Of a stretch of 64,000 nt of DNA, positions 9,058 to 17,000 are shown one piece after another (the first letter of the stretch is position 1; each line of letters begins with the position of its first letter). The stretch spans positions 1 to 64,000 of the forward strand of contig JBMOEY010000001.1 in assembly GCA_049314515.1 (NCBI GenBank), in the 5' to 3' direction. Position numbers and translations under genes: made by a program. The DNA comes from RFQD01 sp049314515 (lineage in GTDB: Bacteria; Actinomycetota; Actinomycetes; Actinomycetales; Microbacteriaceae). The notes under the pieces are model-generated. The model had not been told where the DNA came from and did not search any database. It saw only the letters and a list, made by a program, of their open reading frames with translations.

Positions 9058-9480
9058 GTGAAACGGGATGATTTGCCAGAGCCCCTCAATCTCTCACAAC
9101 TTGTGGGCGTGAGTGCAGGTGACTTGTGTGCTGCCATGAATATTGAATTCCACAAACTGTCTCCGGAGCATTCGATTGCGTCGATGCCTGTCGCTGGAAA
9201 CACGCAATCTTTCGGAATCCTGCACGGCGGAGCGTACGTTGTGATTGGCGAGAGTTTGGGTTCGATTTCTGCAAACATGCACGCGGCAGGAAAGGGCATG
9301 GCCGTGGGCATCGAAATAAACGCCTCTCACACCGGAAGCGCGAAGTCCGGGTACGTTGTCGCAGAGTGCACCGCACTGCACCTTGGTCGCACACTCACTA
9401 CTCACGAGATTGTATGCCGTGACGAAGACGGGCGACGACTCTCGACCGTGCGAATAACAAACCTCATCAAGGCAATCTAA
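9058..9480 (+). CDS. PaaI-family hotdog-fold acyl-CoA thioesterase
   Basis: The 140-residue protein matches the small hotdog thioesterases of the PaaI/YdiI type, which hydrolyse acyl- or aroyl-CoA esters. Seen: the NTQSFGILHGGAYVVIGESLGS segment (residues 56-77), the family's active-site region with LHGG and a downstream Glu, then a VGIEINASHTGSAKSGYV strand pair. No signal peptide. The GTG at 9058 has a good AAAGGAG Shine-Dalgarno sequence at 9045-9051. It is divergent from polA and convergent with pdtaR (23-base gap). The true substrate cannot be read from sequence. Confidence 0.88.
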   Translation: MKRDDLPEPLNLSQLVGVSAGDLCAAMNIEFHKLSPEHSIASMPVAGNTQSFGILHGGAYVVIGESLGSISANMHAAGKGMAVGIEINASHTGSAKSGYVVAECTALHLGRTLTTHEIVCRDEDGRRLSTVRITNLIKAI

Positions 9481-9503
9481 TTACCCAAAACCGGAGTTGG
9501 TTC

Positions 9504-10151
9504 TTACTGCTTAGCACCGAGCTGATCAATAATCGTCAACGCCACATCCTTCATGGTCAGCCTCCGATCCATTGAAGCCTTTTGAATCCAACGGAACGCC
9601 TCAGGCTCTGTGAGGCCCATCTTTTCATTCAAGATTCCCTTTGCGATATCAACAATCTTTCGTGTCTCAAATCGCTCGCTCATGTCAGAAACTTCTGCTT
9701 CCAGGGCTCGAAGCTCAGCGCCACGCGAGAGCGCAATTTCAACGGCTGGGAGCAAATCTGCGGGCGTAAATGGTTTGACAATGTATGCGACCACTCCGGC
9801 TTCGCTCGCGCGTTCAACGAGTTCTTTCTGACTAAACGCCGTCAACAACAGGACCGGGGCGATTCTGCCCTGGTGCAATTTCTCGGCGGCCGAAATGCCG
9901 TCCATCTTCGGCATCTTCACATCCATCACAACGAGGTCGGGGCGAAGTTCAGTAGCCATCGCGACCGCAGCTTCACCGTCGGCAGCCTCGCCCACGACGT
10001 CGTACCCAAATACACGCAGCGACTCGACGATGTCGATACGGATGATCGACTCATCTTCCACGACCAAAATTCGCGCGGGCCCAGCCGGCTCGGCGACACG
10101 GTCGCTCGGCAAGCCTTCTGATTGATCGGTGGTGCTGTCGTCGTCGCTCAC
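9504..10151 (-). CDS. pdtaR: ANTAR-domain response regulator, PdtaR type
   Basis: PdtaR acts in a two-component system with histidine kinase PdtaS and binds RNA through its ANTAR domain to relieve transcription termination. The 215-residue protein has a receiver domain at residues 26-145 with acidic pocket E32-D33, phosphoacceptor D77 (DLVVMD), T104 and K126 (VKPF). The ANTAR three-helix domain is at about 150-210 (RKIVDIAKGILNEKMGLTEPEAFRWIQKAS). The first 25 residues are a polar, poorly ordered tail. No kinase gene is in the window. The GTG at 10151 has TAGGCT 7 bases upstream, suggesting a leaderless message. Confidence 0.93.
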   Translation of the reverse strand: MSDDDSTTDQSEGLPSDRVAEPAGPARILVVEDESIIRIDIVESLRVFGYDVVGEAADGEAAVAMATELRPDLVVMDVKMPKMDGISAAEKLHQGRIAPVLLLTAFSQKELVERASEAGVVAYIVKPFTPADLLPAVEIALSRGAELRALEAEVSDMSERFETRKIVDIAKGILNEKMGLTEPEAFRWIQKASMDRRLTMKDVALTIIDQLGAKQ

Positions 10152-10158
10152 GAGTTAC

Positions 10159-10168
10159 AGCCTAGGAT
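10159..10168. promoter_or_regulatory. Overlapping divergent -10 boxes of pdtaR and tRNA-Leu
   Basis: The CCTAGG palindrome at 10161-10166 is shared by two opposite TANNNT boxes: TAGGCT on the minus strand (10159-10164, 7 bases before the pdtaR GTG) and TAGGAT on the plus strand (10163-10168, 23 bases before the tRNA). If both are used, polymerase could occupy only one at a time. No clear -35 element is seen on either side. Confidence 0.4.
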
Positions 10169-10191
10169 ATTGTTGCCCTTGTTGTACTGAA

Positions 10192-10274
10192 GCCGGATTG
10201 GCGGAATGGCAGACGCGGAGCACTCAAAATGCTTTGTCCGAAAGGGCGTGTGGGTTCAAATCCCACATCCGGCA
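10192..10274 (+). tRNA. tRNA-Leu (anticodon CAA)
   Basis: Cloverleaf read directly: acceptor stem GCCGGAT with ATCCGGC and discriminator A; D-arm GGCGGAATGGCAGACGC; anticodon stem GAGCA/TGCTT with loop CTCAAAA, giving anticodon CAA at 10225-10227 (decodes UUG); a long class II variable arm with stem GTCC/GGGC, typical of Leu; T-arm TGTGGGTTCAAATCCCACA. CCA is not encoded. It is a single gene between pdtaR and the racemase. Confidence 0.96.
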
Positions 10275-10284
10275 CAACACTCAC

Positions 10285-10316
10285 CATGGGTTCGCGTTTA
10301 GTAGCGTGAACCCATG
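10285..10316 (+). promoter_or_regulatory. 9-bp inverted repeat spanning the racemase -10 box and start codon
   Basis: Perfect arms CATGGGTTC (10285-10293) and GAACCCATG (10308-10316) flank a 14-base centre that contains TAGCGT (10302-10307), which lies 6 bases before the racemase ATG (10314). It can be read as the 3' hairpin ending the tRNA-Leu transcript, or as an operator at the racemase promoter; the start codon is inside the right arm. No T tract follows. Confidence 0.5.
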
Positions 10317-11006
10317 CGTGTACTTGGACTCCTCGGCGGAATGTCGTGGGAATCCTCCATTGAGTACGAGCGCATTATCAACGAACATATTCGCGCCGAG
10401 TTGGGCGGAGCCAGTTCTGCCGATCTGATTGTTCGCTCCTTCAACTTTGCAGATATCGAACGCCTTCAAGAATCTGGTCGCTGGGACGAGGCTGGACACC
10501 TACTCGCAGCTGAAGCCCTGAAGCTTCAGGTATCCGGAGCCGAGGCGATCGTGCTTTGCACCAACACCATGCATGCGGTGAGTGGGGTGATTGAAGCGAC
10601 GATTTCTGTACCGCTCATCCATATCGCCGATCCAACGGGTGAGGCAATCTGGTCCCACGGGCTAACAACGGTTGGACTGCTTGGAACTCGGTACACGATG
10701 GAACAAGACTTTTACGAAGGCATACTTCGCGAGGATTGGAACATCACGGTAAAGGTTCCCGATGAGGCTGACCGAGCGAGTGTTCACCGCGTCATTTACG
10801 ACGAGCTTGTACAGGGAATCGTTACGGGTTCGTCGAAGGCGTTGTACATCGAAATAATTGAACGTCTTGTCGCAAAGGGAGCTCAGGGAATTATCGCAGG
10901 TTGCACCGAAATTGAACTGCTGATTTCGCAGAACGATATCGACGTGCCGTTCTTTCCAACGGCGCGCCTGCATGCCGAAGCGGCGGCTACGTTTGCTCTG
11001 AGCTAG
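10314..11006 (+). CDS. Aspartate/glutamate racemase family protein
   Basis: The 230-residue protein belongs to the cofactor-independent Asp/Glu racemase superfamily, which uses two cysteines as acid/base pair. Seen: N-terminal LGLLGGMSWESS, first cysteine in LCTNTMH (near residue 83) and second in IIAGCTEIELL (near 195), with VGLLGTRYTMEQDFY between. It is closest in appearance to aspartate racemases (YgeA/RacD-like), giving D-aspartate, rather than MurI. ATG at 10314, with a leaderless-type TAGCGT box 6 bases upstream. Its stop codon overlaps the convergent pyk stop within CTAG (11003-11006). Confidence 0.9.
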   Translation: MRVLGLLGGMSWESSIEYERIINEHIRAELGGASSADLIVRSFNFADIERLQESGRWDEAGHLLAAEALKLQVSGAEAIVLCTNTMHAVSGVIEATISVPLIHIADPTGEAIWSHGLTTVGLLGTRYTMEQDFYEGILREDWNITVKVPDEADRASVHRVIYDELVQGIVTGSSKALYIEIIERLVAKGAQGIIAGCTEIELLISQNDIDVPFFPTARLHAEAAATFALS

Positions 11007-12451
11007 CTCAAGCGCGCGTAGGCCGGCGCCGCTTCGTTGTGTGCATCTCCCACCGTGTGCACACGCAGATCATTGGTCGAGCCTGCGATACCGGGGGGTG
11101 AACCTGCTATCACGACGACCTTGTCGCCGACCGACGCCAGTTTGTTTCCGAGAAGAACGTCGTCAACCTGACCAAACATGTCGTCTGTGTGTGTCACCGG
11201 GTCGACGAGAACCGAGCGAACACCCCAGGTCAGGTTCATGCGACGACGAATTGCTTCGTGAGGAGTGAAAATGATCATCGGAATTTCTGACCGAAGGCGG
11301 GCCATACGACGAGCTGAGTCTCCGGATTCGGTAAATACGCACAGATATTTCGCACCCACAAATTCAGCGACCTCAGCGGCCGCCAGCGTAATAGCGCCAC
11401 CCTGCGTGCGAGGTTTTGTTCCCAGCTCGGGGATGCGGTCGAGTCCGTGCTCCTCGGTTGATTCGATAATCCGTGCCATCGTGGCCACGGTTACGGTCGG
11501 GTACTCACCGACTGAGGTTTCTCCCGAGAGCATGACTGCGTCTGTGCCATCCAATACGGCGTTGGCACAGTCGGATGCTTCCGCGCGCGTTGGGCGTGGG
11601 CTCGAGATCATCGACTCGAGAACCTGAGTGGCAACAATTACCGGTTTTGCCCACCGGCGAGACAATTCGACGGCACGCTTTTGCACAATCGGAACGGCCT
11701 CGAGGGGAAGTTCGACACCCAGGTCCCCACGCGCCACCATAATTCCGTCGAAAGCGTCAACGATTTCCTCGAGATTATCGACGGCCTGGGGCTTTTCTAC
11801 CTTCGCAATGACGGGAAGTCGGATGCCCTCTTCGTCCATAATCTCGTGGACTCTCACAATGTCTTTTGCGTCTCGAACAAAGCTCAGAGCGATGAAGTCG
11901 GCACCTAACTTCAGCCCCCATCTCAGATCCGCTTCGTCCTTTTCGCTCATGGCAGGAACATTTACGGCGACTCCCGGAAGGTTGATCCCTTTATTGTTTG
12001 AGACCGGACCCGCTACTTCGACAACGGTCGTCACGGTTCGAGCGTCAGCTGCTGTCACGCGAAGGGCAACCTTTCCGTCATCAATCAGCAAAGGATCTCC
12101 GGGCTTAACGTCGCCAGGCAAGCCCTTATAGGTCGTCGACGACAACTCTTTCGTGCCCAGGAGGTCATCGATTGTGATGGTGAAAACGTCTCCGACTTCG
12201 AGGTCGTAAGGCCCACCTTCAAATTTTCCTAGTCGAATCTTTGGTCCCTGCAAGTCAACGAGCACGGCGACGGGCTGGCCTAAATCATCCGCAGCCTTTC
12301 GTACGTTGCGATAGACCTCCTCGTGCACTTCATATGAACCATGGCTCAAATTCATACGACAGACGTTCACACCAGCTTCGATGATGCTCTTGATGCTTTC
12401 GTAACTCGCCGTTGCGGGGCCGAGTGTCGCCACAATCTTTGCGCGTCTCAT
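11003..12451 (-). CDS. pyk: Pyruvate kinase
   Basis: Pyk converts phosphoenolpyruvate and ADP to pyruvate and ATP in glycolysis. It has 482 residues. Seen: the N-terminal RRAKIVATLGPAT, substrate-loop region CRMNLSHGSYE, KIRLGKFEGG at the edge of the B domain, VIAKVEKPQAVDNL, MVARGDLGVELP, SSPRPTRAEASDCANAVLDGTDAVMLSGETSVGEYP, and a C-terminal allosteric domain. It lies downstream of gltD but with its own candidate promoter. ATG at 12451 has a GAGAG Shine-Dalgarno. A six-copy tetranucleotide repeat lies upstream of its -10 box. Confidence 0.98.
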   Translation of the reverse strand: MRRAKIVATLGPATASYESIKSIIEAGVNVCRMNLSHGSYEVHEEVYRNVRKAADDLGQPVAVLVDLQGPKIRLGKFEGGPYDLEVGDVFTITIDDLLGTKELSSTTYKGLPGDVKPGDPLLIDDGKVALRVTAADARTVTTVVEVAGPVSNNKGINLPGVAVNVPAMSEKDEADLRWGLKLGADFIALSFVRDAKDIVRVHEIMDEEGIRLPVIAKVEKPQAVDNLEEIVDAFDGIMVARGDLGVELPLEAVPIVQKRAVELSRRWAKPVIVATQVLESMISSPRPTRAEASDCANAVLDGTDAVMLSGETSVGEYPTVTVATMARIIESTEEHGLDRIPELGTKPRTQGGAITLAAAEVAEFVGAKYLCVFTESGDSARRMARLRSEIPMIIFTPHEAIRRRMNLTWGVRSVLVDPVTHTDDMFGQVDDVLLGNKLASVGDKVVVIAGSPPGIAGSTNDLRVHTVGDAHNEAAPAYARLS

Positions 12452-12479
12452 TTATTTGTCTCTCGTGATGGTCGTGCTC

Positions 12480-12485
12480 AGACTA
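12480..12485 (-). promoter_or_regulatory. Candidate pyk -10 box
   Basis: TAGTCT on the minus strand, 28 bases before the pyk ATG, leaves room for a leader with a GAGAG Shine-Dalgarno. With a 17-base spacer the -35 hexamer would fall at 12503-12508, inside the CCCT repeat, so no normal -35 box is available. Confidence 0.4.
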
Positions 12486-12500
12486 AGCCGAGCTAGAGGA

Positions 12501-12527
12501 AGGGAGGGAGGGAGGGAGGGAGGGAGG
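12501..12527. repeat. Tetranucleotide repeat (AGGG)6AGG upstream of pyk
   Basis: Six perfect AGGG units plus a partial one on the plus strand (CCCT on the pyk coding strand), in the gltD-pyk spacer and 15 bases upstream of the candidate pyk -10 box. Six regularly spaced GGG runs separated by one base can form a G-quadruplex, and a tandem repeat of this type can change copy number by polymerase slippage. The remainder of the spacer 12452-12566 shows no other feature. Confidence 0.9.
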
Positions 12528-12566
12528 TGCGGACTTCGAACTAATCGCGACCGACTATGACTAAGA

Positions 12567-14021
12567 CTACGACAGCGGACGTTCGTGAGCACCCACAGGA
12601 CGTGGGAGCGAAGTCGTGCCTTGTAAGTAGGTGTCAACCTCGGCGGCAACGCTTCGACCTTCCGCAATTGCCCAAACAATGAGTGATTGACCGCGTCCTG
12701 CGTCACCGGCGATGAACACACCCGGTCGGGACGATGCGTAGGCGTTCGTTCTAGCAATGTTGCCATTCTCATCGAGACCCGTCTCGAACGCACTCGAAAT
12801 TTGATCCGATTGTGGACCCGAAAAACCGAGTGAAAGTAAGACCAAATCGGCTGGTAGGACTCGCTCTGTGCCGGACCTCGGAACTCGTTTTCCGTCAACG
12901 AATTCCGTCTCCGCAACTCGAACACCACAGACGTTTCCGTTTCCATCATCGACAAACTCAACAGTCGATGCGAGATACACGCGCTCACCACCTTCTTCAT
13001 GCGCACTAGCAACCTCAAAAAGCGTCGGCATGACGGGCCATGGTTGGCTGTCGGGACGCTCAAGGGGAGGTTGCTTTCCGATTGCCAGCGTGGTCACCGA
13101 TAGCGCACCCTGACGATGCGCGGTGCCGAGACAGTCGGCACCCGTGTCACCGCCACCCAGAATAACGACGTGTTTCTGCGCAGCGCTAATATCCACCTGT
13201 TCAACATCCCCCGCCACCCGGCGATTGGCCGGCACGAGGTAGTCCATCGCGAAGTGCACGCCATTGAGGTCGCGACCAGGCACTGAAAGGTCCCGGGGCA
13301 CGAGCGCACCCGTGGCGACGATGACGGCGTCGTATCTTTCGTAGAGCTGTTCCCACGTGATGTCGACGCCAATGTTGACTCCGGTTCGGAAAATCGTTCC
13401 CTCGGCGGACATCTGTTCGAGGCGTCGATCAAGATGCTTTTTTTCCATTTTGAAATCAGGGATGCCGTAACGAAGAAGTCCGCCAATACGGTCGTCGCGT
13501 TCGTATACGGCAACGGTGTGTCCAATGCGCGTTAGTTGCTGAGCCGCGGCCAATCCCGCGGGACCGCTTCCCACAATCGCAACCGTCTTCTCCGTCATCC
13601 GCGTTGGAATCACGGGGGTCAGCAGGCCTTGTTCGACCGCATCGTCGATGATCGAAACTTCAACCTGCTTTATTGTGACGGCTGGTTGGTTTATCCCGAG
13701 AACACACGAAGACTCACACGGCGCCGGGCACAATCTTCCGGTGAACTCGGGAAAGTTATTTGTCGCATGCAGTCGATCTAAGGCCGCTTTGGTGTCGCCG
13801 CGCCAGACGAGGTCGTTCCATTCGGGAATCAGATTTCCCAGTGGGCAACCTTGGTGACAAAACGGTACACCGCAATCCATGCACCGACCCGCTTGGCGCT
13901 TGAGTACGCCGGCATCAGTCTGTTCGTACACCTCGTTCCAGTCCATGAGACGGATCTCAACTGGGCGACGCGCAGCAGTCTCCCGCTCTCGAACGGTGAG
14001 AAAGCCTTTGGGGTCAGCCAC
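12567..14021 (-). CDS. gltD: Glutamate synthase (NADPH) small subunit
   Basis: GltD passes electrons from NADPH to the large subunit for glutamate formation from glutamine and 2-oxoglutarate. The 484-residue protein starts with an Fe-S region (CMDCGVPFCHQGCPLGNLIPEW, residues 43-64, and CPAPCESSC near 97-105), then the FAD dinucleotide fold VAIVGSGPAGLAAAQQL (near 149) and the NADPH fold VVILGGGDTGADCLGTA (near 286), ending in a GDAGRGQSLIVWAIAEGR FAD-binding segment. It overlaps gltB by 8 bases, so the two are translationally coupled. Confidence 0.97.
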   Translation of the reverse strand: MADPKGFLTVRERETAARRPVEIRLMDWNEVYEQTDAGVLKRQAGRCMDCGVPFCHQGCPLGNLIPEWNDLVWRGDTKAALDRLHATNNFPEFTGRLCPAPCESSCVLGINQPAVTIKQVEVSIIDDAVEQGLLTPVIPTRMTEKTVAIVGSGPAGLAAAQQLTRIGHTVAVYERDDRIGGLLRYGIPDFKMEKKHLDRRLEQMSAEGTIFRTGVNIGVDITWEQLYERYDAVIVATGALVPRDLSVPGRDLNGVHFAMDYLVPANRRVAGDVEQVDISAAQKHVVILGGGDTGADCLGTAHRQGALSVTTLAIGKQPPLERPDSQPWPVMPTLFEVASAHEEGGERVYLASTVEFVDDGNGNVCGVRVAETEFVDGKRVPRSGTERVLPADLVLLSLGFSGPQSDQISSAFETGLDENGNIARTNAYASSRPGVFIAGDAGRGQSLIVWAIAEGRSVAAEVDTYLQGTTSLPRPVGAHERPLS

Positions 14022-17000
14022 CGGTTACCTCCAAAATCTTCCGCCAGGTCTCTTCCCCGTCGGGGTCGAGGCCTGAGTCAACCGCATCCTGTCGTGCTGA
14101 TACGACGGCAGCGTAATCGCGGGGCAAAACTTTCGTGAATGACCCCATGGATGCTTCACCCCCGTCTAACAGGCGACGAGCCAGTGGAGAACCTGTTTCG
14201 ATCGCGTGACGTGAAAGTAGATCTGTCACAATGGCGACATCCGTCTCGTCGAGATCGCTGAGCAACAGTTCGTTCGAGTTTCGTGCATCGACGTTGACGT
14301 CGTTCTCGTCCAGTTCGAACACGTAGGCTACGCCCCCACTCATGCCAGCACCAAGATTACGTCCAGTCTTGCCGAGGATGACCGCGAGGCCGCCAGTCAT
14401 GTATTCCAATGCGTGGTCTCCCACCCCTTCAACGACTCCCGTCGCCCCGGAGTTGCGGACAAAGAAACGCTCACCGACAATTCCGCTGATGAAAAGATGC
14501 CCCGAAGTTGCTCCATAGCCAATGACGTTGCCGGCAATCACATTCGCTTCCGGGGCGAATGTCGAGCTCTCATCCGGTCGGACAACGATGTGACCTCCCG
14601 AGAGCCCTTTCCCAACATAATCATTGGCGTCACCAACGAGTTCGAGTGAAATTCCGCGTGGAACGAATGCGCCGAATGATTGACCTGCCGCGCCTCGCAA
14701 TGTGATGGAGATCGTCCCCTCCGGCAGGCCGTCGGCGCCAAACCGCTTCGTCAATTCATGACCCAACATGGTGCCAACGGCTCGCTCTGTGTTTGTGACG
14801 TTTCGTTCGATCCGCGTTGGCTCCCCGTCACTCAGCGAACCGCGAGCGAGAGAAATAAGTTCAACATCGAAATGTTGGTCGAGTTCATGCTCTTGCATGC
14901 GACCGTGCTTCCGTGGCTCACTGGCACCAAAGACTGGACCTTGAAGAATTGGCTCAAGGTTCAACCCATCCGCCTTCCAATGTTCGACTGCTCGTCTCAC
15001 GTTGAGGAGATCGGTCCGACCAATCGCTTCGTCGAGAGACCGGAAACCCAGGGCAGCCAAGTACTCGCGAACTTCCTCGGCTATGAACTCGAAGAAATTG
15101 ACGACGAACTCAGGCTTGCCACTAAAGCGTGCACGAAGTTCAGGATTTTGCGTCGCAACTCCGACGGGGCAGGTGTCGAGATGGCAGACGCGCATCATCA
15201 CACACCCAGAAACGACCAGTGGCGCCGTGGCGAAGCCAAATTCCTCGCCGCCCAACAGTGCCGCAATGATGACATCGCGTCCGGTCTTGAGTTGCCCGTC
15301 CACTTGAACGACAACGCGGTCACGCATGCCGTTCAACATCAGTGTCTGCTGTGCCTCGGCAACGCCGAGTTCCCAGGGCGTGCCCGCGTGCTTGAGTGAA
15401 TTGAGCGGACTCGCTCCCGTTCCTCCGTCGTGGCCACTTATCAAAATCACGTCGGCAAGGGCCTTGGAGACGCCCGCAGCGACAGCGCCGATGCCGTTTT
15501 GACTAACCAGCTTCACGTGGACTCGCGCACTGGGATTCGATCGCTTCAAGTCAAAAATCAGTTGCTTGAGATCTTCAATCGAGTAAATGTCATGGTGCGG
15601 AGGAGGAGAAATGAGCCCGACGCCTGCTGTCGCGTGTCTCGTTCGAGCAATATTCGGATAAACCTTATTTGGCGGCAGCTGACCGCCCTCACCTGGCTTC
15701 GCACCCTGCGCCATCTTGATTTGAAGATCATCAGCATGCGATAGGTACATACTCGTGACGCCAAATCGCCCCGAAGCAACCTGCTTGATCGCACTTCTTC
15801 TTTCCGGGTCGAGAAGACGATCAAGATCCTCGCCGCCCTCACCCGTATTGCTCTTTGCTCCCAGTCGATTCATCGCAATTGCGAGAGTCTCGTGTGCCTC
15901 TTGCGAGATCGAACCGTAGCTCATCGCCCCAGTTGAGAACCTCTTGACAAGGGAGGCGACGGGCTCGACCTCGTGAAGCGGCACGGGCGTGCGGCCAGAT
16001 GTGCTCAACTCGAAGAGGCCACGAATTGTCATCAAACTCGCGGCCTGATCGTCCACCAATTTTGTGTACTCACGGAAGATGTCATAACGACGGTTCCGCG
16101 TTGAGTGCTGGAGTTTAAAGACCGTTTCTGGATTGAAGAGATGCGGAGCCCCGTCTCTGCGCCATTGAAATTCTCCGCCGACCTCCAGCGTTTCATGAGC
16201 ATTACCCGGAATCCCATCCAAGGGGTACGCGCCAACATGTCGGAGCCGATTTTCTTCAGCAATCACATCAATGCCCACACCACCGAGCTTGCTGAGCGTG
16301 CCAGTGAAATATTCATCAACAAACTCTTGGGATAGCCCGATTGCCTCAAATGTTTGAGCGCCTCGGTAGGACGCCACAGTTGAAATGCCCATCTTCGACA
16401 TGATTTTGAGCAGGCCCTTACCCAAGGCCTTGACAACGTTGGCGCCGGCCTTCTGCGCCGAAACGTCAGTGATGTATCCAGTTCGTACGAGGTTTTCGGC
16501 CGTCTCCACTGCTAGATACGGATTGACCGCAGATGCGCCAAAACCAATGAGCATTGCCATATGGTGAACTTCGCGAACGTCGCCAGCCTCGACAACAATT
16601 CCCACTCGCATGCGAGTTTCGCGCCGAATCAAATGATGGTGCACCGCGGAAAGTGACAGTAAAGAAGGTATGGGAGCGAGATCACGGTTTGAGTTTCTGT
16701 CGCTCAACACGATGAAACTGACTCCCTGAGCGACGGCATCGTCGGCTGCCTCACACAGTTCACGCAAGCGTTCTTTCATGGCTTGCGGGCCCTGATCGAC
16801 TCGATAGAGACAACTCAAGGTCACGGATTCGCGGTTTCCGTTGTTGTCTGTGAGGTGGTCGATTTTTGCCAAATCAACGTTGCCAATGACGGGAAAATCA
16901 ACGGACACCTGGTGTACGTGAGCAGACGAGGCCGTGAGGAGGTTTCGTTCTGGCCCGAGACCGCCCCTCAAACTCGTCACAACCTCTTCTCGAATTGCAT

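Noticed and set aside
9481..9503. Bidirectional terminator between the thioesterase and pdtaR
   Set aside because: Only a 4-bp AACC/GGTT stem is present, too weak to call.
12452..13063. Open frame on the minus strand reading through the repeat into gltD, encoding a Ser-Leu-Pro-Pro repeat
   Set aside because: It overlaps gltD in another frame and its repeat peptide is only the translation of the CCCT tract; no start signal or family resemblance.
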